Shown: positions 1 to 13,500, numbered from the stretch's first letter. The stretch: 64,000 bases of DNA from Dromiciops gliroides (GCF_019393635.1 NC_057861.1:546812711-546876710), one strand, 5' to 3'. Translations and numbers: made by a program. The notes: generated by a model not told the origin, from the sequence alone.

Positions 1-50
1 CAGGCACTGGGCTAAGTGCTAGGTGTGCAGATAAGAAAAAGACAGTTCTT
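1..50 (+). repeat. Fragment of old 'AGGCACTGTGCTAAG' repeat
   Basis: Matches the start of a roughly 1-kb ancient interspersed repeat seen at about 15 other places here (best copies 8572-9640 and 33437-36600). I do not assign a family name with confidence. Confidence 0.6.
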
Positions 51-51
51 A

Positions 52-628
52 CTGTTATGTGCCCAGGGTACCTCAGAAGTTTTCTGGGGTAAATCAAAGA
101 ACCTTCTCCTTGAGAAACTAAACCAAAGGACAGACACACTTAAGGAGATAGGGGGACTGAATTAACTCCAGGACCTCTACCTTTCATTCCAGTTTCCCCC
201 AGCCCTTGGGGAGATAAGATTAGGTGTGGCTGCTGCCTTTGTGGCCTAAGGAGCAGAGAGATGGCTTGAGAGATCTGCAGCCACCCCTCACCCAACTCCT
301 CCAGCCACCACCAGTGGGATGATCCTCCCTCACTAAGGGAACTTCCCACAGTCAGATGATCACCCCCATCAGTCCTCTATAAAAGTATCTGCCTGTCTCC
401 TGCTCGAGAAGATTGGTATCTCAGAGCCACGCTCTGTGCCATGCCTTTCTCCCCATAAGAAATCCAAGCATTTCTCTCTTGGTTTCCCTTCCCCAGCCCC
501 TAAATAAACTATTATCTTATTCTATTGGATTTGTGTGGAAGAGAGTGTAATTCTTTAAAGAAGAATTCTTAAAGACCCCAAACCCCTACCCCTATCCCAA
601 ACCCTCTACCCTATTTTCCCTACAACAT
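52..628 (+). mobile_element. Probable solo LTR of an endogenous retrovirus
   Basis: TATAAAA at 379-385, a poly(A) signal AATAAA at about 503 and a following U5-like stretch ending ACAACA give LTR architecture on the + strand. No internal region is present. It is a fossil; boundaries are approximate and no clear TSD is seen. Confidence 0.55.
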
Positions 629-959
629 CTATATCTAATAGAACTGATCAGCAAGGCTTGGCAGGTGACTGTCTTTTTTCAACAGTCCTGTAGCTAATGG
701 AGCATTCAAAGACTGGCAAAATAATCATCCCAGGTGATGAATGAGGAGAAAAGAAAAAAACAAAACAATGGGAAACTAGCAAACTCATCCTTCTCTTCCA
801 CTGTTACTAGCCAGTCTAAGATGCCCACCATGATGTGACCATAGGGGATATTTCCATAATGTCTATCAGTTCATCCATTTCCTTTTGTTCACTTCCCAAA
901 TGATAGGGGGTCCATGCCTGTGGGGGTGGATGGATTTGGTGGGGTCCTATTTGAGGATC
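629..959. other. Unassigned upstream DNA
   Basis: No gene, recognisable repeat or strong motif seen. Confidence 0.5.
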
Positions 960-1106
960 CCAGCTGAGGAAACTGAGGCAAATAAGGTTAAGTGACTTGG
1001 CCAGGGTCGAAGTGTCTGAAGCCAGATTCAAACTTTAGATGTTTTCCTGACACCTGTTTTCCTGACAGTCCTAGCACTCAATGCATAGCGCCGCCTAGCT
1101 GCCCCT
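960..1106 (-). mobile_element. MIR/CORE-SINE, decayed
   Basis: Reads GAGGAAACTGAGGCAAATAA, a ...GTTAAGTGACTTGG core and CGCCTAGCTGCCCC at the head end. The tail is missing. Confidence 0.75.
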
Positions 1107-1789
1107 TACAAACCTGCCTACCAAATAGGTTAAGGGACTTGTCTAAGGTGAGTTAAAGGTACGGCAAGAACTAGGATCTATGTTTAATTCCTGGGCTGAT
1201 GCCTTTTTTGTATCAGAAGGGGTTTCTTAAAGCAACTTTGGAAAGGCACCATTTTTCGATCTCTTTAAGAAATTCTACCATAACCACGGAGGACCACGTA
1301 CTGCCTCCCTTTCTCCCCTAACCCCATCTCCATTCCCGTTTTCCCAGGTTCCAATTCTCTAGCCTATCCCCATAGTCTCTGGTGTGTTGTAGGAGCTGAC
1401 CAGACCCTAGGTAAAATGGCCTACAATTCCTAGGAATCCCCCAATCCGGCTCGATCCTCATTCTGGGACCCGCCCCCCATAGAAAATCCCACAAGGCTCC
1501 ATCAAAGCATCTTCCTAAATGTCTGAGGTGAGCAGGGATAGGTAATTTTCTTTTATTGATTGACTAGTAGTCCCTTAATGCTTGTTGATTGGATAACCTG
1601 TACTACAGGGATTCTAATATTTCCCTTTCAGAGCCCTCCTACTTCCTATCCCCAATATGCCGCCCCCCTCTCTGCCCCCCCCCCCCGTCCCATGCCCGAT
1701 GAGAAGTCCCCTACCCTTAAGGCCCCAAGCCTCTCATCCCTCGCCCCTCCTCCTGCTAACTTGCTCTAACAAGAGCTGGGTCGCCTGGG
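1107..1789. other. Non-repetitive upstream flank
   Basis: Pyrimidine-rich, with a C-run at about 1676-1686. Open frames here are unsupported. Could hold distal promoter elements. Confidence 0.45.
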
Positions 1790-2075
1790 TCGTGCGGACG
1801 CATGGCTCTGACTCCATACACCTAGATGCCTCCTGGAATGGCAGCTTGGGACTCCTCCTGCCCCGTATGCTGAGAGCCAGCCAGAAGTGGGTCGCGGAGT
1901 GCAAGCCTCCTCCGAACACCCAGATCCAGTGCCCTCCCACTGCCTCTGTGACGTCAGTGACCGGAACCTGGAATCCCGGCGGCTGGGAGACCGGTAGGGC
2001 CGCAGCCGGAGATGTCGCTTGCTTCTCCTGCTTTTTCTCTCTCCTCCTCCACCTCCTCTTTCCAGTCGCGCAGCC
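1790..2075 (+). promoter_or_regulatory. TMC7: Putative CpG-enriched TMC7 promoter / 5' UTR
   Basis: The stretch before the ATG is clearly richer in CpG than its surroundings and carries no recognisable repeat. A pyrimidine-rich tract (2019-2063) runs almost up to the start codon. No TATA box is evident, which fits a CpG-type promoter with dispersed start sites. The start site itself cannot be read from sequence. Confidence 0.6.
1949..1956. promoter_or_regulatory. Palindromic cAMP response element (TGACGTCA)
   Basis: Perfect 8-bp CREB/ATF consensus 120 bp upstream of the TMC7 ATG, inside the CpG-enriched stretch. CREs near promoters usually act within about 250 bp of the start site, so position and sequence both fit. 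Occupancy is inference. Confidence 0.55.
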
Positions 2076-2127
2076 ATGAGTGACACTAGCTCGATCAGCC
2101 GGCTGACCTGGAACGACCACAGAGATG
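2076..2127 (+). CDS. TMC7: TMC7 coding exon 1
   Basis: Encodes [17 protein letters not shown] plus one base of the next codon; donor GATG|GTAAGC is strong. The ATG has G at -3, and joining to exon 2 restores an Asp codon and an open frame. The peptide resembles human TMC7 only in its first few residues, as expected for the least conserved part of TMC proteins. A second in-frame Met pair in exon 2 (residues 29 and 31) is an alternative start if this exon is skipped. Confidence 0.8.
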
Positions 2128-5100
2128 GTAAGCAAGGGGGATAGGGGAGAGCGCGGGCCTGGGCTGCAATGCCCCAGAAAGAACGGGCGTCTGGGGGGAT
2201 TCCCGGGACCAGACTTCAAAGAATGGGCAGCTCCCCTCCGCCCGCACCCACTGGTTCCTAGGCCGGAGAGGAGACACTGGGAAAGGTGAGACACCAGCGG
2301 AGGACACTCCTTGAATCAGGGACGCAGGAGTCTCCAGCGAATCTGTAATTCCCTTTCCATCTCGCTTGCCTCCAGTGAATTTAAGCAGGAAAGGAGGAAA
2401 TCTTTCTGGCCCCCACTGACTGGACTCTCCAGGCATCGGAAAGTTTGGGATCAGTCTTGTAGCTGAGCTGTTTCTACCTTCTCCGGATGCCCATTCCCTG
2501 AAAAATCTAGTTGGATGAAAACATCCATGTCCACCTTGGAGCTGGGAGGCAGTTACTGTGGAGTAATTGCAAAGGAAATTGGGAGAACTGATTTCTCTGT
2601 GAGTCTTACCTCTCACACTTACCTAAGTGTGATCTTAATCAGACTAGTCATTAACTCTGGACCTGTTTCCTAATCCTGAAAATCCTCATTTATATAGAGC
2701 TTTTAAGTTGAAACTGCTCTCTCTACAATGAGGAGGTTAGCTAGAATGATTAGAGGTTGCCAACAGGTCTACAAAAGCATGCTTTGGTTTCAAAAAGACA
2801 CCTTCCCCAATACAAAAACTCAATATTTAGGGGAAAGTTTTGGGAGAGTTTCTAACATTTTAAAATCTTGCTAGTCAAAATTAGTCACAAGAAATGGACT
2901 ATCTTGCCCTGTTCTTAATTTCAAAGTTTGTCTCTGTTTGCCTCAATGAGAATTTTCCCCCCTTACACAGACTACTTATTCAAAATGACTGGAGATTGTT
3001 GTTAATGGCAGGCAGCTCTGGGAAGCATGGGTTTTTTGTTTTTGGTTTTGTTGTTGTTGTTGTTGTTTTTGCGGGGCAGTGGGGGTTAAGTGACTTGCCC
3101 AGTGTCACACAGCTAGTAAGTGTCAAGTGTCTGAGGCCGGATTTGAACTCAGGTACTCCTGACTCCAGGGCCGGTGCTCTATCCACTCCGCCACCTAGCT
3201 GCCCCAGAGCACTGGCCCTGGAGTCAGGAGTACCTGAGTTCAAATCCGGCCTCAGACACTTGACACTTACTAGCTGTGTGACCCTGGGCAAGTCACTTAA
3301 CCCCCACTGCCCCGCCCAAAAAAAAATGCTTACTATATGTCAGGCACTAGGCTAAACTCTGTAGATACAAAGAAAGCAAGCCTGCCCCCCCCCAAAAAAA
3401 AACCAACAGCAAACAAACAAAAACTCAGCCCCTCCCAGCTCTCAAGGAATTCACATTCTAATGAGGGAGACAACATGTAAATAACCATATGTTCATACCA
3501 GTGATATCTGGAGTCCACCACTTTCCATTTTAGGGGTAGACATAGCAGCTGAAGAGGAGGGAAGACCACCTGCAGAAGCTAAGACTTGAAGGAAGCCCTG
3601 GATGGCAAAGCCCTGAGATAACACTGAGCTTCTCTGCACTATGTCATGGTCCCCTGGGATTTAAGGGTTTCAATAAACCATTTTGATTTTTTACTAGTTT
3701 TTATTATTCCTGTTATTGTTTAGGAAAACTCACTAATTTTATGGTAGAAGTGATTATGTTTTGGGTTCTGCTTGGCATTTCCCCTGCACTGGGGAAAATA
3801 AATATTTAGGAGTGGTTTGAGAACAGCAAGTTCCACATAAACCAAGGGCATGCATGACATTGCAGCCCAAAATGCCAGTGCAATTTTAGGTGGCTTTAAT
3901 GGAGATACAGTGTCCAGAGCAAGAGAAACATAGTTGTCTTGAACCCTTTACTGCTATGTTCAATTCTGGATGTTCCAACTCCAAAGGAACACAAATTAAA
4001 TGAAGCATATCCAGAGAAGAGTGGTCAAGATGACATGCATGCACCTGAAGGGTCAGATTTTGGAAAGGTCATGAAGTGGTTGTTGTTTATCCTTCATCCT
4101 CCAAGAGGGCCATGTCATCTCTGTGATGTCATGACTTGCGCTCAATTGGATTTAAGTGAGAGAGGGCTGTACAAGGTCACCAACCTCTTTCCTCCAGAGC
4201 TATTTGGGTCCAGTGGTAAGATATATATCAGGACAAAAGGAGATGACCCCAGATTTTTCTTAAAGGCAATTGGGGTTAAGTGACTTGCTCAGGGTCACAC
4301 ACCTAAGTAAATGTTTGAGGTGAGATTTGAATTCAGGTCCTCCCAATTTCAGAGCCACCTAGCTGCCCCTCATGAAGTAGTAGATTTATTCTGGCAGAAT
4401 AATACTATGATTAGCGAGAGAAAGTTACAGAGTCAGTTTATGGTAAAGGTTGGGTGAAATCTTTTTTTTAAAGACTAAACATTTTTATTATTCTGTCCTA
4501 AAACAACAATTAACAAGTATTTCTGCATTCAAACAAGAACAGAATGAAACAGAGTTTATAGAAATCTCCAAATACAGTTGGATGGTACAGTGGATAGAGC
4601 ACTGGGTCTGGAGTTAGGAAGATGAATTCAAATTCAGCCTCAGATGCTTATTAGTTATGTGAGCCTGGGCAAATAATTTCACTTCTTTTTGTCTCAATTT
4701 CCTCCTCTGGTAGAATGGGGATAATAATAGCACCTACCTCCCAGAATTGTTGTGAGGATAAAATAAGAAAACAGTTGCAAATCTTAAATGCAAGCTGTTA
4801 AATACTCCTAACTACTTATAGCTTTCCTTTTTCAAAAGTAAGACATTTCTTTTTAAATATATATATATATTATTTAATTTAAAAAAATTTATTTTCAGTT
4901 CCAAATTCTCTCCCTCATTTACCTACTGAGATGGCAGAAAAAATAAGGCCCTTTACAAATATGTGTAGATATACAAAACAAACTTCTGCATTAGCTGTAT
5001 TCCAAAAAAAAAAAATAGAGAAAAAAGGAGAAAAAAAATAGAAGAAAATTTGCTTTAATCTGCAGAGTCCATCAGCTCTCTTTCTGGAGGCAGATAGCAT

Positions 5101-7559
5101 ATTTCATTATGAGTCCCTTGGAATTGTTGTGGGTCATTGTGTTGATTAGAATTACAAAGTCTTTCAAAGTTGATTATCTTTATAATACTGTTGCTACTGT
5201 GTAAAATGTTCTGATTCTGCTCACTTTAATTTGTATCAGTTTATATGTGTTCCCAGGTTTTCTGAAACCATCCCCTTCATCATTTCTATTGTTGTGCTTT
5301 TTGTTGGTGATTTTACTATTTAAAGTGGTCCCCAAGCACAGTGCTGAAGTACTGTCTAATGTTCCTTTTTTTTATTTAATTTTTTTTTTTGGTGAGGCGA
5401 TTGGGGTTAAGTGACTTGCCCAGGGTCACACAGCTACTAAGTATTAAGTGTCTGAGGTCACATTTGAACTCAGGTCCTTCTGAATCCAGGGCCGGTGCTC
5501 TATCCACTGCGCCATCTAGCTGCCCCCTATACAGTAATTCTTAGGCAATTTGATCAGTATGACATTGACTAAGTAAATTAATTTAGGTAATATTGTCATG
5601 CTTATCCATGAGCAATTAATAGTTTTCAAATTTTTTAGATATGTCTTTTTATTTGTGTGTGGAGTGTTTTATAATTATTTTTTTTTCCATATAATTCCTG
5701 TGTATATCTTGGCAGGTAGACAGACTCCCAAGTATTTTGTGCTACTTGTAGTTATGTTAAATAGAACTTCCCTTTCTATCTTCACTTGTTGGGTTCTGTT
5801 GATAATACACAGACATGATAATGATTTGTGTGGGTTTATTCGATATCTTGCAACTGCTGAAGTTGTTAATTGTTTTGATTAGCTTTTTAGTTGACTATAG
5901 GGTTTTCTAACAAAGGGTTTAGTTGACTCTAGGGTTCTCTGCAAAGTGCAATAGGTTTGTTTCCTCACTGCCCATGCTTATCCTTGTGTGTGTTTTTCTT
6001 GACTTAATGCTACCACAAGCATTTCTGGTACAATATTGAATAGTAATGGTGATAATGGAAATCCTTGTTTTGCCCCTGATCTTATTGGAAAGGATCTTAT
6101 TATTATAGATAATGCTTGCTCTTGATTTAAGATAGATACTACCAAGGGGCAGCTAGGTGGCACACTGGATAAAGCACTGACCCTGGATTCAGGAGGACCT
6201 GAGTTCAAATCTGGCCTCAGACACTTGACACTTACCAGCTGTGTGATCCTGGGCAAGTCACTTGACTCTCATTGCCCTGCAAAGAAAAAAAAAACTAGAT
6301 AGATATTACTTATCATTTTAAGGAAAACTCCATTTATCCTTGTGCTTTCTAAAGTGTTGTGTTTTTTTTTTTAAACAGAAATGGATGGTGTGTTTTGTCA
6401 AATGCCTTTTCTGTATCTATTGAAATAATGTATATATTTTTGTTATTGATATAGTCAATTATGCTTATAGTTTTCTTCATATTGAACCAACCCTCCATTC
6501 CTGGTATAAATCCAGTTTGGTTGTAGTATATAATCTTTGTAAAATGTTGCTGTTAGTTCCTTGCTAGCAGCTGAGGTGGTATATTGGATTAAGAATTTAG
6601 GTTGGAGCCAGGAAGACGAGTTCAAATCTATCTTCAAACACTTACAAGCTGCGTGACACTGGACTAGTCACTTGAACCCAGTTGACCTCTATTTCCTCAT
6701 TTGCAAAATTGGGGTAGTGGAGGCAGCTAGGTGGTGCAATGTATAAAGCACTGGCTTTGGAGTCAGGAAGACCCGAGTTCAAATATCACTTCAGATACTT
6801 ACTAGTTGTGTGACCCTGGGCACTTAACTCTAATTGCCTTAAAAAAACATCTGGGGGAAACCCCCCCAAAAAACATCTGGGGCCATCTCCAGACATTCTG
6901 ATATATATCTTGCCACTGGACCCAGATGGCTCTAGAGGAGAGAGTGAGTTTGGTGACTTTGCACAGTCCTTCCTCACTTAAATCCTATTCAGTGCAAGAC
7001 ATGACATCACCCTGATGTCTTGGTCCTCTTCAAGAAGGAAGGACAAATAACAAGAATATAATACTTAATTTTTTTAACTATTCAGGAAAAGGCACTAACA
7101 ACACTTTGACCCATGATTAGCAGAAATAGAATTTATTTGTTTCCATTTTTTTTCAAGGCCACAGACAGGAATGCCATAGAATATGTCTAGTAATCTTCAG
7201 TTATTAAAAAAGAAAAACAAATGAAATAACTTTGTTCGGCTGGTAGGGGTGGGGTAGTAGAAAGGAGGAGTTGGAATCTTGGGATTTTAAGAGTAGGGAA
7301 GCTTTATGCCACTGGATAGGAATAAGACTTAATGTGAGGTTTCCAATTCCTGGGTCTATGATCACTAAGGTTAATAAGGACATTGTATCCTTCTTCATAC
7401 AGACTAAATCCATGGCCTATGGTCTAGCTATGTTAAATAAGGGTTAAATTGAAATTCATATTAAGAGCTTGTTTTTGCCCTGAAGCTGTGTAATTTTTCA
7501 TGCTTACCTGCTAACTCCACCCATCTGAGTCAATTTTCACCCCTTAAGCCTTTTAATCT

Positions 7560-7590
<31 letters not shown>

Positions 7591-10500
7591 TTTAATTTTC
7601 CCTTTTGCATCTTCATTTTGTATGGCTGTTTAAACCTTCAACCAGATGGTTGTCAATCCCACCATTTCCTCAGATCTGGGAGGTGATTTTTTTCTGACTG
7701 GGTTCTGAGTCAGTCTTGACACTACTTGACTTTTTCTCTTTTGTCCTGAACCATGGTTTCTAGAGTGGGGATGGGGGGTGGCGGAGGAGGTGGGAGGAAG
7801 AGGAATCAGTTTTGTTCAGCAACAGGTTAAGCTCAGCAAATTCCCTTGTTCTTTTTATTTATTTATTTTTCCCCAGGAAATGAGGAGTAAGAGGATCAAA
7901 GAAAGGAAATGGATGTTCAATATTGTAACCTTTGTTGTAAGCTAGTTACTTTTTACAGACCATTGTTTCTGTCTGAGGCTAATCCAACATTGAGGACAAG
8001 CCAGGTCACACAGGATTGGGTTCTAAAATTAACCATGGGACAAGAGGATTCTGACCTTAGAAAAGTAGTACTTCAGTCTAATGCGGTGATCTACAAGATA
8101 TGCACATGCACATTATTATTATTTTAAAAAAAATTTTTTTTAAATTTTAGCAGGGCAATGGGGGTTAAGTGACTTGCCCAGGGTCACACAGCTAGTAAGT
8201 GTCTGAGGCCGGATTTGAACTCAGGTACTCCTGAATCCAGGGCCAGCGCTCTATCCACTGCGCCACCTAGCTGCCCCTGCAAGTGCACATTATTGATAAT
8301 AATCCTTTAATCACCAGCCAGTTGAATTGAGTGTAGGAAAAAAGAGACTTGGGTGGAGAACAGCTGGATTTTAAAATGAGAGCCAGAGAGTATAGGAGAT
8401 GGAGAGAAGAGGAAAAGGAGAGGAGGGAAAACTGTTTAATTCTCCTCATTCTCTCCACTTCATTACTCATTGCCATTTCTTTAGGTAGTCCAGGTATTAC
8501 ATTTAATATACTATTAAATACTTCAAAGTACTTATAGCTTGCCACTTAAAAAAAAAGAACTTTCTAATAGCTATCAATCAATCAATAAACATTTATTAAG
8601 CATCTACTATATTCCAGGCACTGTACTAATTTCTGGGAATACAAAAAAGAATCCCTGCCCTTAAGGAGTTTATAATTTAATGGGTGAGAGAATGTGCAAA
8701 ACAAGCTATATACATGATAAAAAGGAAATAATTAACAAGGAAGGTGCTGGAATTAAGAGGCCTTGGATGAAAATAAATAAATAAAATTTTAAAAAGGAGC
8801 AGCTAGGTGGTGCAGTGGATAGAGCACCAGCCCTGAAGTCATGAGGACCTGAGTTCAAATCTGGCCTCAGACACTTAACACTTACTAGCTGTGTGACCCT
8901 GGGCAAGTCACTTGGCCCCAATTGCCTTACTAAAAAAATAAATAAATAAGAGGGCTTGGATGGGGGCAGCTAGGTGGCACAATGGATAAAGCACAGGCCC
9001 TGAATTCAGGAGGACCTGAGTTCAAATCCGGCCTCAGATGCTTGATGCTTACTAGCTGTGTGACCCTGGGCAAGTCACTTAACTCTCATTGTCCCACCAA
9101 AAAGAAAAAGGGGGATGGGGTGGGGAAAGCTTCCAGGAGAAGATAGCATTTTAGTTGGGACTTGGAGGAAGCCAGCAAGGTCAGGAGGCAGAATTGATGT
9201 GGGAGAGGGATGGGAACAGTAGAGAAAATGTCTGGAGCTGAGAGATGGGAGTGTCTTATTTGTGGAATAGCCAGGAGACCAGTGCCAGTGAATTAAAAAA
9301 ATATGTATTGGGGAGTAAGGTATAAGAAACCTGAAAAAGTAGGAGGGGGTCTAGGTTATGAAAAGCTTTGAATGCCAAGCAGAGGGCAGCTAGGTGGCAC
9401 AGTGGATAAAGCACTGGCCCTGGATTCAGAAGGACCTGAGTTCAAATCCAGCCTCAGACACTTCACACTTACTAGCTGTGTGACCCTCATTGTCCTACCA
9501 AAAAAAAAAAATGAATGCCAGGCAGAGCATTTTGTATTTGCTCCTGGAAGTACTAGGAAGCCACTGGTGTTTACTGAATGGGTGGTATGGTGTGGTGTGA
9601 TGTTGGTATGGTGTGGTGTGTTTGTGACATGATCTGTTCAAAACTATCTAAAATTCTCAAGAAAGGGCTATCTTCCCCCTTTGCTTCTACTTCCTCACCT
9701 TCTGCTCAGTCTTGAAACTCTTGCCAATCAACTTCAGATTCCACCAATCTACTGAAACATCAAGGATAACCGTAACTGCTAATTCCCCCCCACCCCTTTT
9801 TGTGTTAGTTTTAAAAAATTTAAATGTACATTTTCTTTTCTTTTCTTTTCCTTTCTTTTTTGCAGGGCAATGAGGGTTAAGTGACTTGCCTAGGGTCACA
9901 CAGCTAGTAAGTATCAAGTGTCTGAGGCTGGATTTGAACTCAGGTCCTCCTGAATCCAGGGCCAGTGCTTTATCCACTGTGCCACCTAACTGCCCATTTT
10001 CTTTTTAAAAATATTTTATCTCCCCCCCATTACATGTAAAAGCAAATTTTAAACTTTTTTCTTTAAGGTTTTTTTTTTTTTTTGCGGGGCAATGGGGGTT
10101 AAGTGACTTGCCCAGGGTCACACAGCTGGTAAGTGTCAAGTGTCTGAGGCCAGATTTGAACCCAGGTCCTCCTGAATCCAGGGCCGGTGCTTTATCCACT
10201 GTGCCACCTAGCTGCCCCTTTCTTTAAGTTTTGAGTTCCAAATTCTCTCTTTACCTCTCTTCCCTCAGAGATGATAAGCAATTTAGTATAGGTTATACAC
10301 ATGCAATCATGTAAAACATTTCCATATTAGTCATTTTGTACCAGAAGACGAAGGAAGGAAGGAAGGAAGGAAGCAAGGAAGCAAGGAAGGAAGCAAGGAA
10401 GGATACTTGGGTCTGTATTCAGACAATAACTGTTCTTTCTCTGGAGGTAGATTTTTTTCATCATGAGTCCTTTGGGAATGTCTTGGATCATGGTATTGCT

Positions 10501-13500
10501 GAGAATAGCTAAGTCATTCACAGTTTTTCATTGTTCAAAATTGCTGTTACTGTGTACAATGTTCTGGTTCTATTCACTTCCCTTTGTATCAGTTCATGTA
10601 AATCCAGGTTTTTCTGAAATCATCCTGTTTGTCATTTCTTATAGCATAATAATATTCCATTACAATCACATACCACAACTTTTTCAGCCATTCCCCAAAT
10701 GTTGGGCATCTCCTCAATTTCCAATTTGTAGCCACTACAAAAAGAGCTGCTATAAATATTTTTGTACCAATAGGTTCTCCCCCCTGTCCCACCTTAAAAA
10801 AAAAATCTCTTTGGGATACAGACTTAGTAGTGGCATTGCTGGATCAAAGGGGTTTTATATATATATAGTTTATACTCTTTTGGGCATCCTAACTGCTAAA
10901 TTCATTCATTCAATAAGCACTTATTAAGCACCTTTTTCTTATCACTCACAGGGGTAAAGATGTATTGCATTTAAAAGAATGGTAAATTCAGAGTCAGGGA
11001 CTGTATCTAAATCCCCTTTCTGCTAATTAATACCTATATGATATTAGTAAAGTCATTTAAGTGCTCTCAGCCTAGATTTCTTTATTCTTAAGAAGGAGTT
11101 AAACTAGATTCCTTATGAGCCAGACTTTTCAAAGACTCATCATCAAGTCAATGAGTCTATGATCCTATGAGGTCATAGCCTAAGAATGAATGTTACTATT
11201 CATATCATCCAGTGCAATCATTCTGCGCGTGACCTGTGGCCAACTTTTCATTATAATGTTCAGAAAGAATGCTGAACCAGTAGTCAGGAGACTTGGATTC
11301 TAGTCTTGGCTCTGCTATTAACCCAGTGTATAATCTTGGACTTAACCCCTCTCTGGGCCTTCAGTTTCCTCAGTGTCAGTCTGGGATACCTGAATCATAC
11401 TATTATTAGGGAATATACTCCAACAGTTTAATAAAAAATTAAAGAGTGAACTTTCTGCTTAAATATCTTCAAAACTGAATTATTTATCATTAAAAACACA
11501 CACAAACTGAAAGCTATTTAAATGTCCAACATTGGAGGAATGGTTAAATAACTGTGGTACATTCATGTATAATGTAATTAAGACCAACAAGTGTGAGGAA
11601 TATAAAGAAATTTTCAAAATACTTTATGAAATAATGATGTGGGAAAAAGCAGAACCCCTATAATACAGTACATAAGAAAAGTGAGTAAGAATGAATGGAC
11701 TGTGAATCTTGATATAGGCTGAGAGGGCTGGAAAAGTGATGATTTATATATTGAAATTAACTTAAAAAATAGAGTGTCCCCAAAGTCGTTATGGAGTTTT
11801 AAATTTTAATAGCTTAAAATTGTACTAAAACTTAGTATGTCCTGTATATGTAGTCATAAAGCATATTTAGCTTTATTGACATTCAATGTTGTTTATAATA
11901 AAGCATTTAAAAATAATGTCTGCATTAGCTCTCATTGTGCTTGTGAGGATAAAATGAGATCATAAGATTATAGATTTAAGAGCCAAATGGAACCCTATGG
12001 ACCATCTGGCCCAAATTCCTCATCTTTGAGATTAGGAAGTAAGAGAGACTAAATGACTTACCCAGTGTCTCATAACTAATTAAAGCGAGGACATGAAACC
12101 ATGCTCTCTGACCTTCAACCAGTGTGTACTTTCTTTAAGAAGTATAGAATTTGGAAGCAGCTAGGTGGTGCAGTAGATAAAGCTCCAGCCCTGGATTTAG
12201 GAGGACCTGAGTTCAAATTTAGCTTCAGATACTTGACACTTACTAGTTGTGTGACCCTGTGCAAGTCACTTAACCCTCATTGCCCTGCCAATAAATAAAA
12301 AATTAATTTAAAAAAAGAAGTATAGAATTTGAAACAAACATAACATATTATGATTTTTCTTTTATTATAGCTATTGTTCACCCCAGGTTAGCTTCAGGAA
12401 TCTCTTCTTTCCTTTCCTCCACCAAATAGATGTTCAAGAAAATGAAAACTCACTTTAATAATAATCCGAAACATGAAGAAAATAAATCTGTTGTTAAAAT
12501 ATCATTCCTTGTCATTTCAAAGGAAAACCAAGCTTTTACCAAGTGCTTACTTACAGTGTTCTCAGAACAGGGCTTTTTGTTCATTGCTTTGATCAAAGTT
12601 CTTAATTCCTTCAAATTTGTTTTTCTTTATGATGTTTACAATGTTATAACTATTATAGACATTGTTTTTCTGGTTCTCCTTGCTCTTCTCTATATTAATA
12701 TATTATTATATATTGAATATTAATATTATATAAGTCTTCTCAGGCTTCTGTGGATCTATTCCTTTTGCTGATTTTTGTTTGTTTTTTGCAGGGTAGTGAG
12801 GGTTAAGTGACTTGACAAGGGTCACACAGCTAGTAAGTGTCAAGTGTCTGAGGCTGGATTTGAACTCAGGTCCTCCTGAATCCAAGGCCAGTTCTCTATC
12901 CACTGCACCACCTAGCTGCTCCCTTACTGATTTTTTATATAGCAAAATCATGTTTAATTACATTCATGTAGCATATATTTCTTCATCCATTCCTCAATTA
13001 ATGGGCACCATCTTTATTTCTAGTTCTTTGCTTTGAGAAAAATATGCTTCCATAAATATTTTTCTGTGTATGGGTCCTTTTCTTCATTCTCTGATCTTGT
13101 TGAGATACAAATCCAGGTGTGATATCACTGGGTCACAGTGAAGTGACTTTTTGGGTAGAGTTCCAAGTCACTTTGCAGAATGTTTAGACAAATTCACAGT
13201 TCCACCAGCAGTGCATCCTCATGCATGCCTTCTCATAGCCTCTCCAATAGTTGTCATTTTCCTCTTCTGTCATCTTTGCCAATCTGATGGATGTATCATA
13301 GAACTTCAGAGTTATTTAGCATGTTTCCTATTATTCATTTGGAGCATATTTCATATCGTTCTTGATAGCTAGTATTTTTTTTAACTGCTTATATATATAT
13401 AGTTGGCCTATTTACCTTTTGTGGAATGGCTTTAAAGGATTTTGTCAGATTGTCAAAATTCACTTTAATTTTCATTTCCCTACTTTGGGGTCATGGTGTT

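Larger units (their letters stand above)
8572..9640 (+). repeat. Old roughly 1-kb interspersed repeat, best copy, split by three SINEs
   Basis: Starts ATCAATCAATAAACATTTAT, continues CAGGCACTGTACTAA, GATAGCATTTTAGTTGGGAC, GAGCTGAGAGATGGGAG, and ends near TTTGTATTTGCTCCTGG. SINEs at 8796, 8963 and 9384 interrupt it. Probably pre-marsupial in age. Confidence 0.7.
10010..10860 (-). mobile_element. L1 3' end, split by a SINE
   Basis: TTCCAAATTCTCTCTTTACC, GAGTCCTTTGGGAATGTCTT and CCACTACAAAAAGAGCTGCT on the plus strand are the 3' UTR and ORF2 C-terminal region in reverse; the minus translation reads [20 protein letters not shown]. Confidence 0.85.

Noticed and set aside
1734-2294. 186-codon open frame on the minus strand across the TMC7 promoter and exon 1
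   Set aside because: Low-complexity, Arg/Ser/Gly-rich antisense of a CpG-enriched region; no domain and no splice evidence.
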